Positions 1 through 6,009 of a stretch of DNA of 6,104 bases are shown here, in pieces; the first letter of the stretch is position 1, and each line of letters opens with the position of its first letter. Under the pieces are notes generated by a model. That model made no database searches, was not told where the DNA came from, and saw only the letters and a program-made list of their open reading frames with translations. Origin of the DNA: DASXRU01 sp039933315 (GTDB lineage Bacteria; Acidobacteriota; Blastocatellia; Pyrinomonadales; Pyrinomonadaceae); NCBI GenBank assembly GCA_039933315.1, contig JBDTOI010000227.1, positions 1 through 6,104 of the forward strand. Direction: 5' to 3'. The translations under genes and the position numbers were made by a program.

Positions 1-2
1 TG

Positions 3-605
3 CTGATTGCGCTGCACGGGTATGGCGCCAACAAGCGCCAGATGATGCGTGAAGCGCGGGGTATGGCGCCCGAGGATTTCGCCATAGTTTCGCTGCAGGG
101 ATTTCATCAGCATTTGAAAGACCCGAAAGAGCCCGGCGGTCCCTTGCGCTTTGGTTTCGGCTGGCTCACGAATTTTCATCCGGAAGACTCAGTCGCTATT
201 CACCATCGCGCCCTGCTCGGTCTGATCGATTTGCTGGGCGGCGATGGCACGGTGGATCGCGCTCGTGTCTTTCTGCTCGGGTTTTCCCAAACCTGTGCTT
301 TGAATTACCGCTTCGCTTTCACTCATCCTGATCGCCTGCGGGGCGTCATCGGTATCTGCGGCGGTTTGCCGGGAGACTGGGAGACGAGCGACTCCTACCA
401 GGAGACCGCCGCGGCGGTGTTTCACCTGGCTGGTGAACGCGATGAGTACTATCCGCCGGCCCGGGTCAGCGATTATGCAGCGCGCTTAAGCTCGCGGGCC
501 GGGGACGTCGAATTCAGGAGTTACCACGCTGCGCATGAGATCACACCGCCGATGCGCCTCGATGTAGGTGAATGGTTAAGAAAGGTGAGTGGTTCACCCC
601 GGTAA
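3..605 (+). CDS. Alpha/beta-hydrolase, phospholipase/carboxylesterase type (5' end missing)
   Basis: This is the C-terminal part of a serine hydrolase; the frame is open from the left edge, so the true start lies outside the window. The visible 200 residues begin with the oxyanion-hole segment LHGYG (visible residues 4-8), then show a nucleophile elbow GFSQT (Ser95), a candidate acid in GERDEYYPP (Asp147) and a candidate base in YHAAHEIT (His178). The order and spacing fit Abhydrolase_2 enzymes, which are cytoplasmic esterases of about 200-220 residues, so only the first 10-20 residues are probably lost. The segment after the elbow, with ICGGLPGDW, also fits this family. One oddity is that the usual G-x-S-x-G elbow ends in Thr rather than Gly. 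The substrate cannot be inferred. The next gene starts 27 nt downstream, so co-transcription is possible but a functional link is not evident. Confidence 0.88.
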   Translation: MIALHGYGANKRQMMREARGMAPEDFAIVSLQGFHQHLKDPKEPGGPLRFGFGWLTNFHPEDSVAIHHRALLGLIDLLGGDGTVDRARVFLLGFSQTCALNYRFAFTHPDRLRGVIGICGGLPGDWETSDSYQETAAAVFHLAGERDEYYPPARVSDYAARLSSRAGDVEFRSYHAAHEITPPMRLDVGEWLRKVSGSPR

Positions 606-632
606 GTTTTTCTGCGCGCCAGAGGAAAGCAA

Positions 633-2216
633 ATGCCTTCGTCTCCCACCACAGCGAGGCGCCACGACCGATTGGTACTTTTGATTTGCGGCCTCTTGCT
701 TCTCGCCTTTGGCCTGATATGGTTTCTCAATGCCGGCAAACCATATGAATTGGACTATGACGAGGGCGTCTATCTAACCTCCGCGCAGATGGTCATGCGC
801 GGCCATCAACCCTTCACCGCCGTTTTCTCCTCTCAACCACCAGTATTTCTAAACATACTTGTTGTTGCCTTCCATCTCTTCGGCAGCAGCGTGGCTGTGG
901 GACGGGGCGTATCAATCATCTTCGCTTTACTCAGTCTCGGAAGCGCCGCCGGGATCGGTTGGCGGCTGGCCGGGCCAATCGCCGCTCCGGTGACGATTAT
1001 TGCTCAGGGCCTGCCGCTGGTTTTTTTCCTCGACGCACAGACCGTGCAGTCAGAGATGCCTGCATTGGCCTTAGCGCTTCTTGCAATCGCGTTATTGCTT
1101 TCCGCAAAGCAGCGCCGCCGCTCGCTCTGGATAGCGGCCAGCGGATTCATCTTTGCGCTCGGCCTGCTTTGTAAGCTCTTAGTGGCCCCGATGATCTTGC
1201 CTCTGATCTTTGTGCTTGGTCGTTCATTTGAGAAGGGTGAGGAGAACGTGTGGCGCTTTCTTCCCGCCAACTCGTCTTCTGCTCGCGTCTTCATTTTCAG
1301 GTTTTTACTCCTGGTCGTTGGCGGAATTGTAGCCTGCGCGATTGTTCTCCTGCCGTACGATCTTACGGCTGTTTATGATCAGGCAATCCGTTTTCACTTA
1401 AAGGCCAGGGCGGCTCTTCCGAACAGTTGGCCGCAGAATTTGCGGCTGCTGGGATCAATCTTTCAGCTGGAGCCGGGATTAATAGCATTGGCGTTGGCCG
1501 GGTTGATCGTCCTTTTCAGGGAACGCCCGCGGGCCGGAATATGGTTATCGTTTTGGATTGCGGCGACGACGATTTTTCTTATTGACCACTCGCCTCTTTT
1601 CACTCACCACTCAGTGATTCTTGTGCCCCCTCTGGCAATTGCGGCGGGGGCGAGTGTGCTCTGGCTACCTTCCGTCTGGGCAACGAAATGGATAAGACCC
1701 GTGGCGCTTCTCCTGCTGCTACCTTTAGTTGCTCTGAAACCGCAGTTAGCTTTGGGTGATCCAGCGACGTGGAGGCCGGCGTTTTCGCCGCAGCGGGACC
1801 TGGAGCTCTCCGTTGAAGTGGCTTCCGATTCGGAACGCGAGCGGCAGGTGCTGCAACTCATCGAGCAAAATACGCGCCCGGATGACTTTATCGTTAGCGA
1901 TCGCCAGATGCGGATTTTTCGCACCGGACGAAATGTTCCACCTGCGATGGTTGACACTTCCGGCGTCCGCATCACCAGCGGTTATCTGACAGACGCGCAG
2001 GCCATCAGCGCCAGCGAACAGGCTCGCATGATCATCTTCTGGACTGGCCGGCTCGAACGCCTCAAGGAATACCGGCAGTGGGTGCAATCGCGTTATCGTC
2101 TCTTAAGAGAGTGGCGTGATCAGGGCCCGGGGTTGAAAGAGGTTTATTTGCTAGAGCCGCCCCGGCCGCCTCAAGTTGAGGTTTCACGCAAAGGCGCCAA
2201 GAAAAGAAAGACATAA
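633..2216 (+). CDS. GT-C family membrane glycosyltransferase (GT39/ArnT-like)
   Basis: A 527-residue polytopic inner-membrane protein, probably transferring a sugar from a polyprenyl-phosphate donor to an acceptor on the periplasmic side. A first membrane helix (about residues 13-33) is followed by an acidic loop motif YELDYDEGVYL (Asp41, Asp43, Glu44), the usual place of the catalytic Asp/Glu in GT-C enzymes. SSQPPVFL (66-73) resembles the conserved Pro-Pro loop before the second helix. Roughly ten more hydrophobic stretches run to about residue 370, including HHSVILVPPLAIAAG near 325-339. Residues 390-510 form a soluble C-terminal domain with the PPAMVDTSGVRITSG segment seen in this family. 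The start is supported by AGAGGA at 621-626, 6 nt before ATG. The last 11 residues (VSRKGAKKRKT preceded by E) and the stop are encoded inside an inverted repeat and look acquired. The DPM1-type gene downstream could supply the donor. Acceptor and exact sugar are unknown. Confidence 0.85.
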   Translation: MPSSPTTARRHDRLVLLICGLLLLAFGLIWFLNAGKPYELDYDEGVYLTSAQMVMRGHQPFTAVFSSQPPVFLNILVVAFHLFGSSVAVGRGVSIIFALLSLGSAAGIGWRLAGPIAAPVTIIAQGLPLVFFLDAQTVQSEMPALALALLAIALLLSAKQRRRSLWIAASGFIFALGLLCKLLVAPMILPLIFVLGRSFEKGEENVWRFLPANSSSARVFIFRFLLLVVGGIVACAIVLLPYDLTAVYDQAIRFHLKARAALPNSWPQNLRLLGSIFQLEPGLIALALAGLIVLFRERPRAGIWLSFWIAATTIFLIDHSPLFTHHSVILVPPLAIAAGASVLWLPSVWATKWIRPVALLLLLPLVALKPQLALGDPATWRPAFSPQRDLELSVEVASDSERERQVLQLIEQNTRPDDFIVSDRQMRIFRTGRNVPPAMVDTSGVRITSGYLTDAQAISASEQARMIIFWTGRLERLKEYRQWVQSRYRLLREWRDQGPGLKEVYLLEPPRPPQVEVSRKGAKKRKT

Positions 2217-2283
2217 GGCGCAAAGACTAGCACTCAACCCTTTGCGCCTTCCGCTTTTCCTTGCTTAGCGCCTTTGCGTGAAA
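2182..2283. repeat. 102-bp imperfect inverted repeat overlapping the end of the glycosyltransferase gene
   Basis: Two 44-nt arms, 2182-2225 and 2240-2283, are reverse complements at 37 of 44 positions, counted by eye, around a 14-nt loop. The outer 20 nt match at 19 of 20 (TTTCACGCAAAGGCGC followed by c/t and AAG) and the inner 10 nt (AGGCGCAAAG) match exactly. The units resemble the ACGCAAAGGCGCAAAG type of intergenic repeat that I recall from many unrelated bacterial genomes; this is memory, not a search. The glycosyltransferase stop codon (2214-2216) lies in the left arm, and the right arm ends 25 nt before the next start codon. As RNA it would make a long hairpin that could end or stabilise the upstream message. 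It lacks a clean T-tract, so I do not call it an intrinsic terminator. Confidence 0.8.
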
Positions 2284-2308
2284 AAGCACTGCTCGTGGCT
2301 AACAAGTT

Positions 2309-3076
2309 ATGGCCCAACCAACAACAGTTCCGCGCCGATCGATTATCGTCGTGCCTGTCCTTAACGAGGTAACCGGCGTGCGCGATATGCTGGAACAGTT
2401 GAAGCGCATCCAGGTTGATCTTCTTTTTGTCGACGACCATTCCACGGATGGAACCTTGGAAATCATAAGTGAAGCCGTCCGGCTGAATCCCGATAAGTAC
2501 TTCCTGCTCGAGCGGCCTCGTAAGATGGGCTTTGGCACCGCCGTCATCGCCGGTTTCATGTGGGCCCTCGATCGAGATTATGACCGGATACTGGAAATGG
2601 ATGGGGACTACTCTCACGATCCAGCGGATGTCCCAGCCCTGCTGGCCGCGGCGGAAGAATATGACCTGGTAATTGGTTCCCGATATTCTGGTGGTATTCG
2701 AGTTCGCAACTGGCCCTTCACCCGCTTAGCCCTTAGTGTGGGGGCGGGCTATTATGTGCGCGCGGTTACCGGGTTGCCCTTGCGGGATCCGACGAGTGGC
2801 TTCAAATGCTTTCGCCGCGAGGTGCTGGCTAGTTTGAACCTCGACGAGATTCATTCGAATGGCTATTCGTTTAATATCGAAATGAACTATCGCACCTGGA
2901 TGGCGGCCTTTACTGTGGTTGAAGTGCCGATTGTCTTTACCGAACGCACCGGCGGTAAATCCAAAATGTCCGGAGCCATTGTGATCGAGGCCCTGTGGCG
3001 GGTCTGGGCGTTTGCGCTGGAAAAGCGGTTTCGCCGGCGGCCGGAAGGTCGCGCTGAGAACAGGATTCGAAATTGA
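2309..3076 (+). CDS. GT2 glycosyltransferase, polyprenol-phosphate mannose synthase (DPM1) type
   Basis: A 255-residue soluble GT-A enzyme predicted to transfer a hexose, probably mannose from GDP-mannose, to a polyprenyl phosphate on the cytoplasmic face. Motifs occur in the DPM1 order: IIVVPVLNE (12-20), VDDHSTDGT (41-49), KMGFGTAVIAGF (72-83), the metal-binding MDGDYSHDPADVPAL (97-111; Asp98, Asp100), VIGSRYSGG (121-129), LPLRDPTSGFKCFRREVL (156-173), NGYSFNIEM (184-192) and EVPIVFTERTGGKSKMS (205-221). It ends soon after in a basic tail, with no C-terminal membrane (GtrA-like) domain. ATG at 2309 places the first beta-strand correctly, but no strong Shine-Dalgarno sequence is visible. The stop overlaps the next start by 4 nt, so these two genes are probably translationally coupled. 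The upstream GT-C protein is a plausible user of the product. The donor sugar (mannose, glucose or another) is not decided by sequence. Confidence 0.92.
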   Translation: MAQPTTVPRRSIIVVPVLNEVTGVRDMLEQLKRIQVDLLFVDDHSTDGTLEIISEAVRLNPDKYFLLERPRKMGFGTAVIAGFMWALDRDYDRILEMDGDYSHDPADVPALLAAAEEYDLVIGSRYSGGIRVRNWPFTRLALSVGAGYYVRAVTGLPLRDPTSGFKCFRREVLASLNLDEIHSNGYSFNIEMNYRTWMAAFTVVEVPIVFTERTGGKSKMSGAIVIEALWRVWAFALEKRFRRRPEGRAENRIRN

Positions 3077-3729
3077 AGATTAATCTACTTACACTCCTGT
3101 TAGCTCCATTGTTGTTAGTTGCCTGCCAGCAGCAAGTCGCAAAGTCTCGCCTACCGCCTTCCCCGCCGCCTCCCGAACAAACTGAAACACGCCCACTGCC
3201 CGCCGACAGCTCGCCGAAGCTAAAACTGGTGATCCCCGGAATCATCGAGCAAGTGGGGAAAACCACCGGGTATGATCCTTCCTACCAGAGTATTGATTAT
3301 CCCAACGGCGATGTGCCTATCGAAACCGGGGTCTGCTCTGATGTGATCATCAGGGGCTTCCGCAAGGCGGGTGTGGATCTGCAGAAGGACATTCATGAAG
3401 ACATGAAGGAAGGCTTTGCGGCCTACCCGAAGAAATGGGGATTGAGTAAACCCGACGCGAACATCGATCATCGTCGCGTGCCGAACCTGATGACCTACTT
3501 CAGCCGCAAAGGCAAGTCACTCGCGACGACGACCCGCGCGGAAGACTACCAGCCGGGAGATGTTGTTACGTGGGATCTCGGCAATGGAGTCGATCACATC
3601 GGAGTTGTGGTCAACGTCTGGTCCAAACCTGCCCAGCACTATTTTGTAGTGCACAACATCGGCGCGGGGGCGCGCATGGAAGATGTTCTGTTTTCGTGGA
3701 GCATCACCGGGCATTACCGGGTTTTTTAG
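3073..3729 (+). CDS. DUF1287 family lipoprotein
   Basis: A 218-residue predicted lipoprotein. A short basic N-terminus and a hydrophobic stretch (residues 3-17) lead to the lipobox LVAC with Cys18, then a Pro-rich linker (27-48). The DUF1287 domain covers about 50-218 and shows the family blocks IETGVCSDVIIRGFRKAGVDLQ with Cys88, a HEDM block (108-111), KWGLSKPDANIDHRRVPNL (121-139), YQPGDVVTW (159-167), DHIGVVVN with His175, HNIG (194-197) and a C-terminal GHYRVF. Cys88 followed by His175 is the order expected of an NlpC/P60-like cysteine hydrolase, so a cell-wall or envelope hydrolytic role is inferred, not shown. TTG at 3073 is the only usable start between an in-frame stop at 3055 and the lipobox, with AGGA at 3062-3065 seven nt upstream. 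The start overlaps the preceding stop (TTGA), implying coupled expression with the DPM1-type gene. Confidence 0.9.
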   Translation: MKINLLTLLLAPLLLVACQQQVAKSRLPPSPPPPEQTETRPLPADSSPKLKLVIPGIIEQVGKTTGYDPSYQSIDYPNGDVPIETGVCSDVIIRGFRKAGVDLQKDIHEDMKEGFAAYPKKWGLSKPDANIDHRRVPNLMTYFSRKGKSLATTTRAEDYQPGDVVTWDLGNGVDHIGVVVNVWSKPAQHYFVVHNIGAGARMEDVLFSWSITGHYRVF

Positions 3730-3871
3730 CTGAGGGGAATATAGCTAAGACGATTTCGATTACGGGGGTCCCAAGTGCCAGCAGATCGCGGTTCTCCAGT
3801 CCTAAATCGATTATTAGGCGGGCAGTAGCTCGCCTCGAAACGGAGATGGGCATCCGGTGGAGGGAGATGAT

Positions 3872-4333
3872 ATGAAAACAATTCTAACTGCAATAATAGT
3901 CACGGCCATTGCGTTTACTTGTCTTGATTCCGCCGCCGTAGCGCAGCAGGGTCCAAACAAACAAGACGCGAAAATTGAAATCGCCATTCAGACTGTGCTC
4001 AACGAACAGCGAGATGCCTGGAACCGCGGCAGCATCGAAGGCTACATGGACGGCTATGCCCGCTCGCCTGAGACGGTCTTCATTTCCGGCGACAACCTGA
4101 CCCGCGGCTGGCAGACGGTACTGGATCGCTACAAGAAGAATTACGACTCGCGCGAAAAGATGGGCACGCTTACTTTCTCTGAACTCGAAATTAAAGTGCT
4201 AAGCAAAGACGCCGCTGTAGTGTTTGGACGCTGGCATTTGCAGCGGGCCCAGGATCAGCCCCACGGCCGTTTCACGCTGCTGTTTCGTCGCAACAAAGCC
4301 GGCTGGAGGATCGTTCACGATCACACTTCGTAG
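3872..4333 (+). CDS. Secreted DUF4440 / SnoaL-like (NTF2-fold) protein
   Basis: A 153-residue protein with a Sec signal peptide: basic start, hydrophobic core to about residue 20, and a probable cleavage after AVA (about residue 24) before QQGPNKQ. The mature part is one NTF2-like domain of the DUF4440 type, with VLNEQRDAWNRGSIEGYM, SPETVFISGDNLTRGWQ, VFGRWHLQR and the C-terminal block GWRIVHDHTS. Members are small cone-shaped alpha+beta barrels, often of unknown function; no ligand or catalytic role can be assigned here. I chose ATG at 3872 over the in-frame GTG at 3857 because GGAGGGAG (3859-3866) stands just before it and the signal peptide then has the usual N-terminus. The 142 nt between the DUF1287 stop and this start contain only short dyads such as CCTAA/TTAGG and no recognisable promoter. 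The stop codon is partly formed by the edge of a repeat element. Confidence 0.9.
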   Translation: MKTILTAIIVTAIAFTCLDSAAVAQQGPNKQDAKIEIAIQTVLNEQRDAWNRGSIEGYMDGYARSPETVFISGDNLTRGWQTVLDRYKKNYDSREKMGTLTFSELEIKVLSKDAAVVFGRWHLQRAQDQPHGRFTLLFRRNKAGWRIVHDHTS

Positions 4334-4452
4334 TGGCACAGACTTCAGTCTGTGATTTCAGTGAGAACGGCGATTAAGCTGACGGCCTTGTTTAGAGTTC
4401 CAGTTAACTTTAGTGTCCCTAACAACTATCACAGACTGAAGTCTGTGCCACT
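4332..4452. mobile_element. REPIN-like non-autonomous element (two inverted REP-like ends)
   Basis: The element is bounded by perfect 25-bp inverted repeats, 4332-4356 and 4428-4452, separated by 71 nt. Each end contains its own palindrome, CACAGACTTCAGTCTGTG on the left (4337-4354) and its reverse complement on the right (4430-4447). On the outer side of each palindrome stands the tetranucleotide GTGG, two bases of which flank the palindrome arms. A tetranucleotide next to a palindrome, paired in inverted orientation about 100 bp apart, is the layout of REPINs moved by REP-associated Y1 tyrosine transposases (RAYTs). No transposase is in the window, so the element would be moved in trans. 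It starts within the TAG stop of the DUF4440 gene and ends 2 nt before the hutI ATG, so it makes up the whole intergenic space. No target-site duplication is evident. Confidence 0.82.
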
Positions 4453-4454
4453 TA

Positions 4455-5702
4455 ATGCTCGCCGTTATTAATTGCAAACAACTCGTCACGCTTGCCGGGC
4501 CAGAGCGACCGCGCGTAGGTGCAGAGCTGCGCGATCTCTCTATTATTGAAGACGGCGCCATGCTGGTGCACGACGATCGAATTGAGCAGGTGGGCACCCG
4601 CGCCGAGATCGAACCGCTCATTGGCCCGGGATGTGATGTGATTGACGCCGGGTCGCGCATAGTTCTGCCGGGCTTCGTTGACGCTCATACCCATCCGGTC
4701 TTCGCCGGCTCCCGCGCAAACGAGTTTGAAGAGCGCGCAAGTGGCATCACCTACCTGGAGATCGCGGCCCGCGGCGGTGGGATTCAGGCCACCGTTAAAG
4801 CCACCCGCGCGGCATCTTTTGACGAACTGGTCGAGCGCGGCAAGCGTTACGCGGAATGGTTCCTGCGCGGTGGCACTACCACAATCGAAGCCAAGTCCGG
4901 ATACGGGCTATGCCTGGAAGACGAGCTGAAGATTCTTCGGGCAATCAAGGAACTGAATGCGGCCACCCCACTGCGCTACGTGCCTACATTTCTCGGGGCC
5001 CACGACATCCCCCCCGAGTTTCGCTCGCGGCGCGACCAGTACGTTTCACTCCTGATTGAAGAAATGTTGCCGCGGGTAACAGAAGAAAAGCTGGCGGAAT
5101 ACTGCGACGTGTTTTGCGAAACGAATGTTTTCACGACGGATGAATCGAAGCGAATCTTATCGGCGGCGCGCGGCCGTGGGCTCGGTCTGCGCATGCATGC
5201 AGACCAGTTGTCGCTCTCCGGCGGCGCTAAACTCGCCGCTGAATTGGGAGTCGTCACGGCTGATCACCTGGAGCACACGGATGCGGCAGGAATGGCCGCC
5301 TTAAAGTCAGCCGGCGTGCAGCCCGTGCTGCTGCCCGGCTCCGTTTACGCGCTGGGCTCAACGCGCTATCCGCCGGCGCGAGCTATGATCGACGCGGGCC
5401 TGGCCGTGGTGCTGGCCACGGATTTCAACCCCGGCTCCTCGCCGACGCCGGCGATGCCCATGGTTCTGTCGCTGGCTTCGACGCACATGAAGATGAGCCC
5501 CGCAGAATCAATCACTGCCGCCACTATCAATGCGGCGTACTCGCTGGGACGTGGTGCGGAGATTGGATCGCTCGAAGCAGGTAAGCAAGCCGATTTCGTG
5601 GTCCACGATGTGGATGACTATCGCGAGCTCGCTTACTTTTTCGGCGTCGAGCACGCCTGGCAAGTCTTCACCGGCGGAGATCTGGCGGTGGATCGCACTT
5701 AG
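4455..5702 (+). CDS. hutI: Imidazolonepropionase
   Basis: A 415-residue, full-length member of the amidohydrolase superfamily that hydrolyses 4-imidazolone-5-propanoate to N-formimidoyl-L-glutamate, the third step of histidine degradation in the cytoplasm. Metal-site residues are visible: the DAHTHPVFAGSR motif (His78, His80), HAD with His248, and TDFNPGSS with Asp323. Other HutI signatures are ARGGGIQATV (105-114), TTIEAKSGYGL (142-152), TFLGAHDIPPEF (178-189) and ADHLEH (269-274). No residue expected at the active site is missing. ATG at 4455 fits the usual N-terminus, ending in QLVTLAG at 9-15, but no Shine-Dalgarno sequence precedes it because the repeat element ends 2 nt upstream. No hutH, hutU or hutG lies next to it in the window. 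A degenerate hairpin follows the stop. Confidence 0.97.
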   Translation: MLAVINCKQLVTLAGPERPRVGAELRDLSIIEDGAMLVHDDRIEQVGTRAEIEPLIGPGCDVIDAGSRIVLPGFVDAHTHPVFAGSRANEFEERASGITYLEIAARGGGIQATVKATRAASFDELVERGKRYAEWFLRGGTTTIEAKSGYGLCLEDELKILRAIKELNAATPLRYVPTFLGAHDIPPEFRSRRDQYVSLLIEEMLPRVTEEKLAEYCDVFCETNVFTTDESKRILSAARGRGLGLRMHADQLSLSGGAKLAAELGVVTADHLEHTDAAGMAALKSAGVQPVLLPGSVYALGSTRYPPARAMIDAGLAVVLATDFNPGSSPTPAMPMVLSLASTHMKMSPAESITAATINAAYSLGRGAEIGSLEAGKQADFVVHDVDDYRELAYFFGVEHAWQVFTGGDLAVDRT

Positions 5703-5705
5703 TTG

Positions 5706-5723
5706 GTGCGGTTACCACCGCGC
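5706..5723 (+). terminator. Weak hairpin just after hutI
   Basis: GTGCGGT at 5706-5712 can pair with ACCGCGC at 5717-5723, with one G-T wobble and a 4-nt loop, starting 3 nt after the hutI stop. No T-tract follows directly; a run of five T appears only at about 5742-5746. It may mark the 3' end of the hutI message, possibly with factor-dependent termination, but the intrinsic terminator signature is incomplete. Confidence 0.3.
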
Positions 5724-5750
5724 TTCAATCAGTGAGTATCATTTTTCCTA

Positions 5751-5779
5751 TTGACGCTGCGATCCTTGTAATTTATTAT
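5751..5779 (+). promoter_or_regulatory. Sigma70-type promoter of a short transcription unit
   Basis: A -35 box TTGACG (5751-5756, 5 of 6 to TTGACA) and a -10 box TATTAT (5774-5779, 5 of 6 to TATAAT) are separated by exactly 17 nt (5757-5773) in a locally AT-rich stretch after hutI. Transcription would begin at about 5785-5788, only some 8 nt before the long Shine-Dalgarno sequence. The combination of box quality, ideal spacing and a ribosome site placed immediately downstream makes this the best promoter candidate in the window. Confidence 0.65.
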
Positions 5780-5793
5780 CGCCTCAACACTGG

Positions 5794-5807
5794 AAAGGAG
5801 GTGATCC
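5794..5807 (+). promoter_or_regulatory. Unusually long Shine-Dalgarno sequence
   Basis: AAAGGAGGTGATCC is the full 14-nt complement of the 3' tail typical of bacterial 16S rRNA (GGATCACCTCCTTT), far longer than the 4-6 nt matches before the other genes here. The following ATG is at 5815, 13 nt after the GGAGG core, which is longer than the usual spacing. GTGAT (5801-5805) inside it can pair with ATCAC (5825-5829), which would put the ATG in the hairpin loop. The 16S homology stops here: the neighbouring bases do not continue into helix 45 on either strand, so this is not an rRNA fragment. Confidence 0.7.
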
Positions 5808-5814
5808 AACAAGT

Positions 5815-5850
5815 ATGAGTTCTTATCACAGTGAGGTGGCTGAGGCCTGA
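5815..5850 (+). CDS. 11-codon micro-ORF (possible leader peptide)
   Basis: ATG at 5815 opens an 11-residue frame, MSSYHSEVAEA, ended by TGA at 5848-5850. Support comes from context, not homology: it is the first ATG after a strong promoter and a 14-nt Shine-Dalgarno sequence, and its stop falls inside a hairpin (5833-5854). Translation would alter folding of the downstream RNA, as in leader-peptide control, though no run of one amino acid points to a specific sensed signal. The peptide is unknown to me. The 13-nt spacing from the core of the ribosome site weakens the case, and ribosomes might be held rather than initiate efficiently. Confidence 0.35.
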   Translation: MSSYHSEVAEA

Positions 5851-6009
5851 CCTCTGGATAGTTAATCAATTTGTTAGGATTCTCGTCCAGATAGTCTTTG
5901 CTCAGAACTTTCTGACGACTTTGCTTGCGTGATCGCAGTTTGGATTGCGGAAACAAATCAGCGCGGAAAGACTACCAAGACAAAAGGGCCAATCCCAACA
6001 GTTCACCGG

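Noticed and set aside
1604..2087. Long minus-strand frames within the glycosyltransferase gene
   Set aside because: They are antisense shadows of a gene with clear family motifs and have no ribosome sites or motifs of their own.
3707..3727. Possible terminator at the end of the DUF1287 gene (CCGG, 6 nt, CCGG, then six T)
   Set aside because: Only a 4-bp stem, lying inside the coding sequence; too weak to call.
3857..3871. Upstream GTG start for the DUF4440 gene
   Set aside because: It would put the ribosome site inside the gene and add an acidic MEGDD before the signal peptide; ATG at 3872 is better placed.
3570..3875. 101-codon frame overlapping the end of the DUF1287 gene and reaching the DUF4440 start with an ATGA overlap
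   Set aside because: Its first half is an out-of-frame shadow of the DUF1287 coding sequence and the rest shows no family motif; the overlap with the next start is probably chance.
4388..4410. Possible promoter inside the REPIN-like element for hutI
   Set aside because: TTGTTT with a poor -10 match and wrong spacing; no convincing pair of boxes.
5794..5810. Possible fragment of the 16S rRNA 3' end on the minus strand (TTGGATCACCTCC)
   Set aside because: The match is confined to the terminal motif; the conserved helix 45 sequence that precedes it in 16S rRNA is absent, so a Shine-Dalgarno reading is simpler.
5729..5956. 75-codon minus-strand frame antisense to the short transcription unit
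   Set aside because: It begins with TTG, has no ribosome site, a hydrophilic unremarkable composition and no recognisable motif, while the plus strand carries promoter, ribosome site and terminator.
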